From contig QEUM01000004.1 of the NCBI GenBank assembly GCA_003577165.1, positions 372,001 to 436,000 on the forward strand: a stretch of DNA of 64,000 nt, given 5' to 3'. Origin of the DNA: Armatimonadota bacterium. Lineage in GTDB: Bacteria; Armatimonadota; Fimbriimonadia; Fimbriimonadales; ATM1. Under the pieces are notes generated by a model, which saw only the letters and a list, made by a program, of their open reading frames with translations, made no database searches and was not told the DNA's origin. How positions within the stretch are numbered: the first letter of the stretch is position 1; every line of letters starts with the position of its first letter. Position numbers and translations under genes: made by a program. Of this stretch, positions 35,159-44,388 are shown one piece after another.

Positions 35159-37387
35159 CTACGGTGTCACGGTGAGTGGCGCCGACCGCGTTATGAACCG
35201 AGACGCCCGGATGGATACCAACCGAGTCGCCGTCACGGTGTACGTCGTGATCGGAACGACGATCTGCTGATCGCCGGGCTGGACCGTCACGGACATGGGA
35301 ACGGACGCGACGGATGTGTTCGACGAAGACATCGTCACGACGGTTCCGCCAGCCGGAGCCGGACCGCTCAGGATGACGATCGCCGTTGATGGCGATCCTC
35401 CCTGAACTTTCGATGGGTTGAGTTTGATCCCCTCGACGACGGGTGTCGCTACGTACAGCGTCGCGAACTTGAGCACTCCGTTGAATGTCGCGAAGATCTT
35501 CACGGATTCCGTCGCCTGCGTGGGCGTCGTGGTGATCGTAAACGTCGCAGATGTCTCACCTTCGTTCACGGTCACCGACGGCGGCACCTGTGCCCGCCAC
35601 GGCTTCTGGCTGCTCAGCGATACCGAAGATCCGCCGAACGCTGCAGGGCCGTTAAGTGTCACGCGACCCGTGGCCGTTCGACCACCAGTCACCGTGCCGG
35701 GATCAACCGTGACTCCGGTCACCGCCAGCGGGATGATCGTGATCTCGACCGAATCCTCGATGCTGTCGAGTTCGACTGTGATCGTGACTTCAGTTACGTT
35801 CACGACATTCGCGGTGTAGATCCAGAACGGCGCAGACATCTCGCCTTCTGGAACGAGAACAGTCGCCGGCACCGATGCAGAACTCGGATCGGATGAGGAG
35901 ACGCTCACCAATTCACCGTCTTTGCCGGCCGGTCGGTTGAGTTGGACAGTCCCCTGAATTCGGGTTCCGCCCGTCACCACCGTCGGATCCGCGGTCACCG
36001 AGACCAGGGGGCCGAAGGAGACCAGGATGTAGAGGTCGTCTCCGATCGTGTAGAGCGGCTTGATGCTCAACTCCGTGTAAGGATCGGTCCACACCTCGCC
36101 TGGCCGCAGAGCTCCGTTGCGCACGTCGCCGTCAGCGTAGGTGAAGTCGACGAGATTGCTTCCAGTGATGTTGTTCTGTCTCCACTCGTAATGGCAGAGC
36201 GCAGCGCCGAAGTTATATCCGCCGTAGTAATTCAGATTCGCGTCGTAGCCCTGCGGCAGCCTCTGGTGGAAATAGAGCCACTCATCCTGGTTGGTGCTCG
36301 CCGCGTGACCCCGGAATACTTTCAGCACTTTCGGTACGAAAGAGTTCGTCAGGTAGCCATCCACGACGTAGACGCCGCTTGTCGTTACAGTTTTTACGTT
36401 GTTCGTATTGAACCAGTTGAGCGCGATTTTCTGTGGAGGGGAATAACTGCCCCAGTTCCACGCGCCCATCGAACTGAACGCGTCTCCGTACTCAGTGACC
36501 GAAGCGCCCGCGCCGTTGGTGTTGAACGGCCCGATCGGCTCCCCTGGGAACGCAACGGAGTGGGCGTGCAGTAGGCCATGGTTGTGCCCACCTTCGTGCG
36601 TCGTGAGTTGAATCGCGAGGGTGAGCGAGTTGTAGTACTCTGAACGGCCCCACGAACTCGAATGATAGAAAGGTCCATCATCCGTATTCGTCGTGAATTT
36701 GCCAAGCGTGCCGAGGCCGCCCCAGCCGCATCCGCCGCCGTCCGGAACCAAGATGTACAGGCGGTCAAACTGCGAAAAGTCCACATCGGGGTCCGCCGCT
36801 TGAATGGCGAGATCATGCCATGTCCACGGGTCACAACCCACGTTGACAGGCAGCGTGTACCAACCGTGCACTTCGCCTGTGATCCACATCTTGTTGAACG
36901 ATGCCTGGCGCCACCAGACATCGGAAGAGTCGTTGGGATCGAAAAACGTCGAATAGACTTGAGAAACACTCACGTTCTCAGTCGTGTTGTCCTGGAAGTT
37001 GCAGAGCAACACGATCCACCTCTGCTCACCCGTCGAAGGGTTGCCAGGTCCGTCGTTTCCCATATTCGTGAGCGTTCTCACATAAAGGTCGTTGCCCTGC
37101 ACTCGACCGCTGACGCGAACTTCGTCTCCGGTCGTCGGCTTCTGCATGCCAGGCGGAAGGTGAATTCGGTACCTCTTCCCTGACTCCGCCATAAGGTAGT
37201 CAGCGATCTCTTCGCTTGCGCCCTGTCCGAAAGTGCAGACTACGACGCTGGTGAATTGACCGGAAAGGGCGACTTGTCCGCCGGATGACGGCTGGCCAAA
37301 TGCGCTGACAAAAATAAGCGACAACAACAGTGTCGCAGCGAGCGTGAGCGCCGCTCGGGCGCGTCCAAATTTCATGTGCTTACGCAC
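35159..37387 (-). CDS. Secreted zinc metalloprotease (M11/gametolysin-like) with Ig-like repeats
   Basis: A 742-residue protein with a signal peptide (LTLAATLLLSLIFVSAFG). The catalytic region contains TTHEGGHNHGLLHAHS, an HExxHxxGxxH-type zinc site of the metzincin group that best resembles peptidase family M11. The second half carries three repeats of about 90 residues beginning VTADPTVVTGGTRIQG, VTVDPGTVTGGRTATG and IKLNPSKVQGGSPSTA, which look like bacterial Ig-like/CalX-type domains. It is likely exported and may degrade matrix or prey protein. A strong AGAGGAGG site precedes the ATG and a hairpin terminator follows the gene. Confidence 0.85.
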   Translation of the reverse strand: MRKHMKFGRARAALTLAATLLLSLIFVSAFGQPSSGGQVALSGQFTSVVVCTFGQGASEEIADYLMAESGKRYRIHLPPGMQKPTTGDEVRVSGRVQGNDLYVRTLTNMGNDGPGNPSTGEQRWIVLLCNFQDNTTENVSVSQVYSTFFDPNDSSDVWWRQASFNKMWITGEVHGWYTLPVNVGCDPWTWHDLAIQAADPDVDFSQFDRLYILVPDGGGCGWGGLGTLGKFTTNTDDGPFYHSSSWGRSEYYNSLTLAIQLTTHEGGHNHGLLHAHSVAFPGEPIGPFNTNGAGASVTEYGDAFSSMGAWNWGSYSPPQKIALNWFNTNNVKTVTTSGVYVVDGYLTNSFVPKVLKVFRGHAASTNQDEWLYFHQRLPQGYDANLNYYGGYNFGAALCHYEWRQNNITGSNLVDFTYADGDVRNGALRPGEVWTDPYTELSIKPLYTIGDDLYILVSFGPLVSVTADPTVVTGGTRIQGTVQLNRPAGKDGELVSVSSSDPSSASVPATVLVPEGEMSAPFWIYTANVVNVTEVTITVELDSIEDSVEITIIPLAVTGVTVDPGTVTGGRTATGRVTLNGPAAFGGSSVSLSSQKPWRAQVPPSVTVNEGETSATFTITTTPTQATESVKIFATFNGVLKFATLYVATPVVEGIKLNPSKVQGGSPSTAIVILSGPAPAGGTVVTMSSSNTSVASVPMSVTVQPGDQQIVVPITTYTVTATRLVSIRASRFITRSAPLTVTP

Positions 37388-37700
37388 CTCCTCTCATCCG
37401 AAATGTCTCAAGGAGGGCGTCGGCGATCGGGCCGCCGCCCTTTGCCCGGAAGCCAAGAGACTCAATCGAAAGACATCTTATCCCATCGAGGGCGTTCGCA
37501 TCGTTCTGGCTCTCCGGCCGGCCGCAGGTATACTCAGTCCGGCGCCGGGAGAGGACTCCCGGCTGTTCCCGATGTCGAGACGACCCACCTCTCCAGCCGG
37601 AATGCGAGCCCTCGAACGCACCGCCCCGGCGGCAGTACTCGGAGCAGCCGGCCTCATTCGAGATATCGAATCCCTGAGCCCTGAGGAGGACCCACAATCC
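37388..37700. other. Divergent intergenic region between the metalloprotease and lpdA
   Basis: 313 bases. The metalloprotease ribosome site lies at its left end. An open frame on the plus strand joins lpdA but shows no family character (His/Arg/Pro-rich), so it is left out of lpdA. It must hold promoters for both genes, but none is clear enough to mark. Confidence 0.45.
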
Positions 37701-39122
37701 ATGTCCAATGGAAAATTCGATGCTGATGTTGCGGTTATCGGCGCAGGCCCCGGAGGATACGTTGCAGCCATCAAGGCTGCTCAACTCGGCGCCTCTGTAG
37801 TTTGTATCGAAAAGGCGTACCTCGGCGGCACCTGCCTCAACGTCGGGTGCATCCCATCCAAAGTTTGGATCTCATCGGTCGAGAGACTTCAGCACGTTCG
37901 CCACGCAGAACAGTTGGGCGTGAAGGTGACCGGAAGCGTCGAGCCAGACTTCGCTGCGATGAACGCCCGCGTCGAAAAGATCGTATCCACGCAGCGTGGC
38001 GGCGTCGGGATGCTGTTCAAGAAGAACAACGTCAAGCACATCGAAGGCACCGCCTCTTTCGTGGATGCAAACACGATTCAAGTAGTCAAAGACGGACAGA
38101 AACAAACTCTGAGAGCGAAGTGCACGATTATCGCCGGTGGTTCGAGTGTAATGGATTTGAAGATCCCAGGACTCGAAGGCGGAGCCGAGGCAAACGTTTG
38201 GACGAGCGACGATGCGGTCTTTCCGAAATTCATCCCGAAGAGCGTTCTCGTGATCGGAGGTGGCGCAGTCGGATGCGAATTCGGATATGTGCTGAACGGG
38301 CTGGGATCGAAGACGACCGTCGTCGAAATGATGACGTCCCTCATCCCGATGTTCGACGAGGATTTGGGCGCAGAACTTCAGCGGGCCTTCAAGAAGCAAG
38401 GCATCGAGGTTCTCACTGGCGCAATGGTCGAAAAGGCTGAGAAGACGAAAGCCGGATGGAAATGCCACGTTAAAACGCCGTCGGGCGTTCAGACGATTGA
38501 AGCCGAAGTCGTTCTCGTCGGCGTAGGCCGCAAGGCAAACGTCGAAGGGCTCAACCTGGACAAAATCGGCGTCAAACAGCACAAGCGCGGCATCGAAGTG
38601 GTCAATAACAAGATGCAAACGCACGTTCCGAACATTTACGCAGTCGGCGACGTCATCGGAAAGATCCAACTCGCCCACGTTGCCAGCATGGAAGGAATCG
38701 TCGCCGCCCACAACGCCGTTCTCAACGACGGAAAAGAGATGGACTACAAGTCTGTGCCGAACTGCGTGTACACGGTTCCGGAGGTTGCAAGCGTCGGGCT
38801 GACGGAGAGCGAGGCGAAGTCACAGGGCCACGATGTTACGATCGGCAAATACAATTTCCGCGCAAATGGCAAAGCCATGGCGATCGTGGAACAGGACGGA
38901 TTCGCCAAAGTCGTTGCGGAGAAGAAGTACGGCGAGGTCCTGGGTGTTCACATCATCGGCCCGCACGCAACCGACCTCATCCACGAGGGGGTTGCCGCGA
39001 TCAAACTCGAAGCGACTCTGGATTACATGGTGGATACGATCCACGCCCACCCGACTCTCGCGGAGCCGCTGCTGGAGGCATTCGAAGCGGCAGCGCACGG
39101 AAAGAGCATCCACACGCTGTAG
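37701..39122 (+). CDS. lpdA: Dihydrolipoamide dehydrogenase (E3)
   Basis: 473 residues from the ATG at 37701. The frame extends upstream to 37344 without similarity to the family. The FAD-binding VAVIGAGPGGYVAAIKAAQLGA and the redox disulfide GGTCLNVGCIPSK are followed by the NAD-binding VLVIGGGAVGCEFGYVLNGLG and IYAVGDVIG. The C-terminal His-Glu pair lies in HAHPTLAEPLLEAF. It reoxidises dihydrolipoamide in pyruvate, 2-oxoglutarate or glycine cleavage complexes. No E1 or E2 gene is adjacent. The convergent neighbour is feoB. Confidence 0.95.
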   Translation: MSNGKFDADVAVIGAGPGGYVAAIKAAQLGASVVCIEKAYLGGTCLNVGCIPSKVWISSVERLQHVRHAEQLGVKVTGSVEPDFAAMNARVEKIVSTQRGGVGMLFKKNNVKHIEGTASFVDANTIQVVKDGQKQTLRAKCTIIAGGSSVMDLKIPGLEGGAEANVWTSDDAVFPKFIPKSVLVIGGGAVGCEFGYVLNGLGSKTTVVEMMTSLIPMFDEDLGAELQRAFKKQGIEVLTGAMVEKAEKTKAGWKCHVKTPSGVQTIEAEVVLVGVGRKANVEGLNLDKIGVKQHKRGIEVVNNKMQTHVPNIYAVGDVIGKIQLAHVASMEGIVAAHNAVLNDGKEMDYKSVPNCVYTVPEVASVGLTESEAKSQGHDVTIGKYNFRANGKAMAIVEQDGFAKVVAEKKYGEVLGVHIIGPHATDLIHEGVAAIKLEATLDYMVDTIHAHPTLAEPLLEAFEAAAHGKSIHTL

Positions 39123-39149
39123 CCGGGAATTGCCTCACGACGAGATTCC

Positions 39150-39178
39150 CGCCTGACGGAATCCAGACGGATCAGGCG
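39150..39178. terminator. Weak hairpin between lpdA and the feo operon
   Basis: CGCCTGA (39150-39156) can pair with TCAGGCG (39172-39178) over a 15-base loop. It sits between convergent genes. It may serve as a shared terminator, but the stem is short and no T-run is present. Confidence 0.3.
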
Positions 39179-39218
39179 ACCGCGCGACCGCGTCGCCCAT
39201 TGGTGCGCCGGTACGAAC

Positions 39219-40601
39219 TTAGCCGAGCCCCAACAGCCGCGCAGTCTGGGCAACGATGAAACACACGGCGAAAGCAATCACCAGAGGTAAGAACGTGGCG
39301 AGCGCCGTCCATCGCTTGCTCCCGGTCTCCTTGAAGATCGTCCAAATCGTGGTCGAGCACGGGTTGTGCAACAGAGAGAACAGCATGAGCGAGACTGCGG
39401 TTAGAGTCGTCCAACCGTGCTCGTAGATCAGCAGGTGGCGCAATTGGGTCATGTCGTCAATCTCGATCATTCGATCCACGTTCATGTACGCCATTAGCAT
39501 CGTCGGCACGACGATCTCGTTCGCGGGAATCGCCACGATGTACGCAAGTAAGATCACGCCATCGAGCCCGATCGCTCGACCGAGCGGATCTAGGAACCCA
39601 ACGATGTGAGCCATGATCGTCGCGTCACCGATGGAGATGTTCGCGATGATCCAGGCGACAGCCCCACAAGGAATCGCCCACACGACGGCCCTCCACAACA
39701 CGAAGATCGTGCGGTCAATGAGCGAAGTGTAGAGAACTCTCAAGAGTTGCGGTTTTCGATACGGAGGCAGTTCCAGCGAAAACGCCGACGGAACTCCCTT
39801 GAGGACCGTCCGGCTGAGCAACGCGCTTACCACGAGGGTGACAAGGATCCCAAAGAGCACGAGCCCCACGAGTGAAGACGCTGCGACGACGGAACCGACG
39901 CTCGGCGGAAACGCGGCGGCCACAAACACCGTCGCCAACATGATGAGCGTCGGCCACCGCCCGTTGCACGGCACGAAGTTGTTCGTGATGATCGCGATGA
40001 GGCGCTCCCTCGGCGAATCGATGATGCGCGTGGCAATGACGCCTGCCGCGTTGCATCCGAAGCCCATGCTCATGCTCAACGCCTGCTTCCCGTGCGCGCC
40101 GGCCTTCTTGAACAGCCTGTCCATGTTGAAGGCCACTCGCGGAAGGTAGCCGAGGTCTTCCAAAAGCGTAAACGTGGGGAAGAAGATCGCCATCGGGGGC
40201 AGCATCACGGAGACGACCCAAGCGAGCGACCGGTAGACGCCGTGCACGAGCAGCCCTTCGAGCCATGCGGGAGCCGACACGGCCTGGAACGCATAGGCGA
40301 GTTGATCTTCGATCCAAAACAGCCCGCTGGCCAGCATTTGCGACGGCACGTTGGCCCCTTCGATGGTGACCCAGAACACGCCCGCAAGCAGGGCCAGCAT
40401 GATGGGAAAGCCCCAGAGTTTCGAAGTCAAGATGCGATCGAGCCGCATCTCCAGGCGGTTCCGTGAATCGGTGCCCGAAACACACGCGCCCGCGATCTTC
40501 GACGCGGTTTCGTAGACGTCCTTCGTAAGACTTTCGTGAACGCCACCGACGTCCTTGCGCAGTTCAGCGGCGCGACGGAGGAGCAATTCAGCAGAACTCA
40601 T
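39219..40601 (-). CDS. feoB: FeoB membrane (permease) part, encoded separately
   Basis: 460 residues corresponding to the C-terminal two-thirds of normal FeoB. A short helical start is followed by LDRILTSKLWGFPIMLALLAG and about eight to ten membrane helices. The 'gate' motifs are SMGFGCNAAGVIATRII and NNFVPCNGRWPTLIML, which include the conserved cysteines of the ferrous iron path. The G domain is in the preceding ORF, overlapping by ATGA (40598-40601), so FeoB is split into two polypeptides that must assemble in the inner membrane. Confidence 0.93.
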   Translation of the reverse strand: MSSAELLLRRAAELRKDVGGVHESLTKDVYETASKIAGACVSGTDSRNRLEMRLDRILTSKLWGFPIMLALLAGVFWVTIEGANVPSQMLASGLFWIEDQLAYAFQAVSAPAWLEGLLVHGVYRSLAWVVSVMLPPMAIFFPTFTLLEDLGYLPRVAFNMDRLFKKAGAHGKQALSMSMGFGCNAAGVIATRIIDSPRERLIAIITNNFVPCNGRWPTLIMLATVFVAAAFPPSVGSVVAASSLVGLVLFGILVTLVVSALLSRTVLKGVPSAFSLELPPYRKPQLLRVLYTSLIDRTIFVLWRAVVWAIPCGAVAWIIANISIGDATIMAHIVGFLDPLGRAIGLDGVILLAYIVAIPANEIVVPTMLMAYMNVDRMIEIDDMTQLRHLLIYEHGWTTLTAVSLMLFSLLHNPCSTTIWTIFKETGSKRWTALATFLPLVIAFAVCFIVAQTARLLGLG

Positions 40602-41386
40602 GCTTGTCCCTCGATCGGCCGGGCGTCGAAGTGAGCGAGATGACCGCGCTGCACTTCTTCCATGATGGTCTCGTCTCCGTCCAACAATCGCATGGCGACC
40701 CAGCGCGGGTTCGCAGCGTGCGGCAACACCTGCGCCACCTGCGGTGTCAACTCGTCGAGAGCGCGCTGAATTTCAGGGCGTGGGTTCAATCGCACGGGAC
40801 TGCACTTAACCGCCCCTGTGGCTACTGCGTGAACCTTCTCCACCAGATTCGACAAGCCGTCGCCGCGCCTCGCAGCGCAAGGAACCACTGGAACGCCGAG
40901 CATCTCCTCGAGTTTTGTCGCGTCGACTTCGATCCCACGACGCTTTGCTTCGTCCATGAGGTTGAGGCAAACCACCACGCGATCCGTGATGTCCAAGAGT
41001 TGCAGCGTGAGGTTGAGGTTTCTTTCGAGGCACGTTGCGTCAACAACGACAACGACGACATCGGGGCTTCCGAACAGGAGGAAGTCGCGCGCGATTTCCT
41101 CCTCGACGGTTCGACTCAACAATGAGTACGTCCCTGGAAGGTCTACGACTTTGTACTTCTTCCCGAAAGCGTCGAAACGGCCCTCAGCTCGCGCGACAGT
41201 CTTTCCAGGCCAGTTGCCTGTGTGCTGATTGAGGCCCGTTAGTTGATTGAAAACTGTGCTCTTTCCAGTGTTCGGGTTTCCTGCAAGGGCGACGACATAG
41301 TCGAACTTCCTGGGGTCCAACCCCATCCGTATGAGGCCGGATCGGAATTCGGCGGCCGGATTCGCAGGCGCAGGAGCGGCCTTCAA
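40598..41386 (-). CDS. feoB: FeoB GTPase domain, encoded separately
   Basis: 262 residues covering the FeoB G domain and GDI-like region. The G1 loop ALAGNPNTGKSTVFNQLTG, G2/switch TGNWPGKTV, G3 DLPGTYSL and G4 NLMDEA follow the FeoB order, then a helical region to residue 262. It lacks membrane helices. It overlaps the permease part by four bases and feoA upstream by four bases. In most bacteria this domain is fused to the permease. GTP binding regulates Fe(II) uptake. Confidence 0.93.
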   Translation of the reverse strand: MKAAPAPANPAAEFRSGLIRMGLDPRKFDYVVALAGNPNTGKSTVFNQLTGLNQHTGNWPGKTVARAEGRFDAFGKKYKVVDLPGTYSLLSRTVEEEIARDFLLFGSPDVVVVVVDATCLERNLNLTLQLLDITDRVVVCLNLMDEAKRRGIEVDATKLEEMLGVPVVPCAARRGDGLSNLVEKVHAVATGAVKCSPVRLNPRPEIQRALDELTPQVAQVLPHAANPRWVAMRLLDGDETIMEEVQRGHLAHFDARPIEGQA

Positions 41387-41616
41387 TTCACCCTCCTTAC
41401 TCGAATGAACTGCGCATCTTCATCGCGGATGGCGATCAGGGAGCCGCGAATCTCGTAGGCCGTAGGATCACCCAACGGCCCGTCGTATGCGACCCGCACC
41501 GTTGTCTCCGGCACCAACCCAAGATCGAGGAACCGCGCGCGCGTGTCGCCTTCGCATAGAAGTTCCGCGACGACCCCCGCTTCTCCGGGCTTCAGGTCCG
41601 CAAGTGTGCAGATCAC
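41383..41616 (-). CDS. feoA: FeoA, small SH3-like ferrous iron transport protein
   Basis: 77 residues. It starts MICTLADLKPGEAGVVAELL, continues with LGLVPETTVRVAYDGPLGDP and ends AYEIRGSLIAIRDEDAQFIRV, the usual FeoA SH3-like pattern. It probably interacts with FeoB. It overlaps the regulator gene upstream by four bases and feoB (G domain) downstream by four. Confidence 0.92.
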   Translation of the reverse strand: MICTLADLKPGEAGVVAELLCEGDTRARFLDLGLVPETTVRVAYDGPLGDPTAYEIRGSLIAIRDEDAQFIRVRRVN

Positions 41617-42026
41617 GCACCCCTCCTGACCTTGGGCGGGATCGGCTTGCCATGCGGGCAGGTCTCAGGATGCCCCATGAGTTCCGCGATGCGGTCTTCG
41701 AACTCCTCCGAGATGTGATGCTCGAGGATTTCCGCCTGCTCATGGACCTCGTCCTCGGAAAACCCGAGGTGCTCCATGAGGTACCGCTCGAGGAGCCTGT
41801 GGTGGCGGATGACTTCGAGGGCCATCTCGAGGCCCCGCTCCGTGAGGCTCGCCCCATAGTAGGGCGCGTGCTTCACCCAACCCCGCTCCGCCAGGAGCCG
41901 GAGCATCTTGCTGACCGCAGGCTGGCTCGTGCCCAGATACGCAGCAATCCGCTTTGTTCCGACGCCTCCCCCTTCGGCCGAGAGAAGGTGGATCGCCTTG
42001 ACGTAGTCCTGGACGGCAGCGGTCAT
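41613..42026 (-). CDS. DtxR/MntR-family iron- or manganese-responsive regulator
   Basis: 137 residues. An N-terminal winged helix-turn-helix (YVKAIHLLSAEGGGVGTKRIAAYLGTSQPAVSKMLRLLAERGWV) is followed by the metal-binding dimerisation domain (EVIRHHRLLERYLMEHLGFSEDEVHEQAEILEHHIS). It is closer in length to MntR than to full DtxR/IdeR, as no SH3 domain follows. Being first in an operon with feoA and the split feoB, it probably senses Fe2+ and represses its own operon. GTTAACC sites overlap the promoter. Confidence 0.9.
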   Translation of the reverse strand: MTAAVQDYVKAIHLLSAEGGGVGTKRIAAYLGTSQPAVSKMLRLLAERGWVKHAPYYGASLTERGLEMALEVIRHHRLLERYLMEHLGFSEDEVHEQAEILEHHISEEFEDRIAELMGHPETCPHGKPIPPKVRRGA

Positions 42027-42034
42027 GGCGAAAT

Positions 42035-42070
42035 GTTAACCATAGTTCAGAAAAATTGTCAAGGGTTAAC
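42035..42070 (-). promoter_or_regulatory. Promoter and probable operator of the regulator-feoAB operon
   Basis: On the minus strand, TTGACA and TTAACA, 17 bases apart, form good -35 and -10 boxes ahead of the regulator ATG. Inverted GTTAACC/GGTTAAC copies at 42035-42041 and 42064-42070 flank and overlap these boxes, 22 bases apart. This arrangement suits autorepression by the metal-responsive regulator. The half-sites resemble DtxR boxes (GGTTAG..CTAACC) but are not identical. Confidence 0.55.
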
Positions 42071-42093
42071 TTTCGGCCTGGGCCAAAAGAACA

Positions 42094-42123
42094 GGGCCTG
42101 CGGGACCGAAGTCCCGCAGGCCC
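42094..42123 (-). terminator. Intrinsic terminator of the subtilase gene
   Basis: A perfect 13-bp stem GGGCCTGCGGGAC / GTCCCGCAGGCCC around a 4-base loop CGAA. On the minus strand it is followed by TGTTCTTTT. It lies 19 bases beyond the subtilase stop and just upstream of the feo operon promoter. Confidence 0.85.
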
Positions 42124-42141
42124 GATAGGGTCGCCTGGCGG

Positions 42142-43872
42142 TTACCGCGACGCGAACCGGATCTGGTCGAACCTCGCGTTCCAGGTCGCAGCCACGGGAG
42201 TGGCTGCGTAGATCGAGACCCGTCCAGTCATTTCACCGGAGCCCTGGTGGACGAACCGCGACGCGTTCGACGTGACAATCGCGAATCGCGGTGTGTCCGA
42301 CGTCCCAACTGCCGACGTATGCAGGTTTTCCCAGATGCCTGCGGCGTAGTTCCACAACTCGAGGCGCACCGTGAGGCCGCTCGTGGTTGTGGAAGCCTCC
42401 GCGAGCAAGTCGACGCGAGACGGCGACAGGGTCGTCGTGAATCCGCGGACGATGACGGAAACCGGGGGATCCGATGGGCCCGTCGCAGGTCCCGGATTGA
42501 GCGTCGCACGTGAGTTGTCCGACATTCGAATCTCGTTGACTCCGCCGGTCAGCCCAACGCCGCGATACACGCTCATCGACGTCGGATAGACGAGGGGCAG
42601 GTTGGCCGCGAGAATCGCGCGGTTCGCGTTGATGCGACCGAATCCAAAGAACTGGTCCCATCCCGCGCTGCCTTTATCGTCGCACGTCGACTCGATGAGC
42701 GAGCGGACTTGCGAGTTGGAGAGTGCGGGATCGAGAGAGAAGAGAAGCGCGGCGAGTCCGGCAACGTGTGGGGTGGCCATCGAAGTCCCGGAATTGAGGC
42801 CGTACTGGTTACCGGGGTAAGTCGAGAACACATTTTCTCCAGGTGCCGTGACGTCCAAGTCGGCGCCGTAGCTTGAGAACCCAGCGCGAGCGTCGGTGTG
42901 ATTCGTCGCGCCGACCGCGATGCAGTTCACGTAGCGGGCCGGCCAGATCATGTTGTTTCCACCGCCGTTTCCTGACGCGGCACAGATGACGGCGCCTTGA
43001 CCCCAGGCGTAGTTCACGGCCGACTCCACGAATGCCGGGGGCTGGCCGCCGCCGAGGCTGACGTTGAGAACTCGAGCGCCGTGGTCGACTGCCCAAGTGA
43101 ATCCGTTTGCGACGCTTTCCCAAGTTCCGCCACCGCCATCGCTGAGCACTTTCACGGGCAGAATCGCAGCAGAGTGCGACACGCCAGCCACTCCGAGCGA
43201 GTTGTTGCCCTTCGCAGTCGTCGTTCCGCAGGTGTGCGTCCCATGGCCGTTGCCGTCCGATGTATTTCCGTTATTCGAATAGGTGTTCCATCCCGCGAGC
43301 ATTCGGCCGACGAATTCTTGGTGATTGCCGTCGACACCCGTGTCGAGAATCGCGGCGATGACGTTGTCGCTGCCGGTGAACACGTCCCACGCTTCAAAAG
43401 CGTCAATGTCTGCATCCACGATCCCGCCAGTCTGTCCCGTGTTGTTCAGGCCCCAGCACTGAGCGATCAGTGGGTCGTTCGGAACTCCCACCGTCCCGAC
43501 GACCTGGTCACGTTCGACTCGCTCGACGATCCGAGAGGCCGCGAAGGCTTGGCTCATTCGGTCGAGGTCGGCGTGCGCCACAAATCGCACGACGTAGACG
43601 CGGTCTAATCCGAGTTCCGAAGCCAGCTTCTCGTTTGCGTATCCGTGCGGCGAAAGCGGGTCCACACGCAGGACCTGCCACCGGCGGAGCGAGGTGTTCA
43701 GGGTCGGGTCCGACGTCGTGGGTCCGACGAAAGGAAGGGTCAGGATCGTGATCGGCTTCTTCGTGGTGATGAATAGGTGATCGTCGATCCTCGGCGCTTC
43801 GGACTGGGCAAGGCCCGAGGTGAGGGCCAAAGCCGACACAGCCAAGGGCGCGAGGGTTCTAAAGAATCGCAT
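42142..43872 (-). CDS. Secreted subtilisin-family (S8) serine protease
   Basis: 576 residues. Signal peptide (LAPLAVSALALTSGLAQ), then a short propeptide-like region (about 25-130). The S8 domain has catalytic Asp in IAAILDTGVDGNH, His in GNGHGTHTCGT and Ser in NSGTSMATPHVAGL, with the oxyanion Asn in ICAASGNGGG. A C-terminal beta-rich domain of about 130 residues follows, with TTLSPSRVDLLAEASTTTSG. It is probably exported and may be surface-bound. The gene ends at a strong terminator. Confidence 0.93.
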   Translation of the reverse strand: MRFFRTLAPLAVSALALTSGLAQSEAPRIDDHLFITTKKPITILTLPFVGPTTSDPTLNTSLRRWQVLRVDPLSPHGYANEKLASELGLDRVYVVRFVAHADLDRMSQAFAASRIVERVERDQVVGTVGVPNDPLIAQCWGLNNTGQTGGIVDADIDAFEAWDVFTGSDNVIAAILDTGVDGNHQEFVGRMLAGWNTYSNNGNTSDGNGHGTHTCGTTTAKGNNSLGVAGVSHSAAILPVKVLSDGGGGTWESVANGFTWAVDHGARVLNVSLGGGQPPAFVESAVNYAWGQGAVICAASGNGGGNNMIWPARYVNCIAVGATNHTDARAGFSSYGADLDVTAPGENVFSTYPGNQYGLNSGTSMATPHVAGLAALLFSLDPALSNSQVRSLIESTCDDKGSAGWDQFFGFGRINANRAILAANLPLVYPTSMSVYRGVGLTGGVNEIRMSDNSRATLNPGPATGPSDPPVSVIVRGFTTTLSPSRVDLLAEASTTTSGLTVRLELWNYAAGIWENLHTSAVGTSDTPRFAIVTSNASRFVHQGSGEMTGRVSIYAATPVAATWNARFDQIRFASR

Positions 43873-43951
43873 GCAAGTTCCTCCCGGACGCGACGTAAGC
43901 GCCGCGCTGAACGCATTTTATCAACCTTTTTCGGAGATTGAAACGTTTTGG

Positions 43952-44362
43952 CTAAATTCCCAGAATCTTCACCACCACTCGCTTCGGCCGCCTCCCGTCG
44001 AACTCAGCGTAAAACACCTGCTGCCAGGGGCCCAAGTCGAGCCTGCCTCCCGTGATGGGCAGGATGACTTGGTGGTGGAGGATCAGGTTCTTGAGGTGGG
44101 CCTCCCCGTTGTCCTCGCCCGTGCGATGATGCCGGTAATTTTTACGGGGTGCGAGTCCGTCGAGCCACTCCCGGATGTCCTCGATGAGGCCATCCTCCCA
44201 GTCGTTGACATACACCGCTGCCGTGATGTGCATTGCGCTCACGAGCGCAAATCCATCTTTAACCAGAGACCGGGAGACGATGCCGGCGACCTCGTCTGTG
44301 ATCCGGACGAACTCTTCTCGCTTCCTGGTCTCGAACGTGATGTACTCCGTATGTGCTTTCAT
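43952..44362 (-). CDS. yjbQ: YjbQ family protein (UPF0047)
   Basis: 136 residues of the YjbQ/UPF0047 family. The motifs are [61 protein letters not shown] and a C-terminal VVVKILGI. E. coli YjbQ shows secondary thiamine phosphate synthase activity; the physiological role of the family is open. It is followed by panC on the same strand upstream, with about 26 bases between. Confidence 0.9.
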   Translation of the reverse strand: MKAHTEYITFETRKREEFVRITDEVAGIVSRSLVKDGFALVSAMHITAAVYVNDWEDGLIEDIREWLDGLAPRKNYRHHRTGEDNGEAHLKNLILHHQVILPITGGRLDLGPWQQVFYAEFDGRRPKRVVVKILGI

Positions 44363-44388
44363 CTCAATTCCGGCCCTATATTAGTTGT

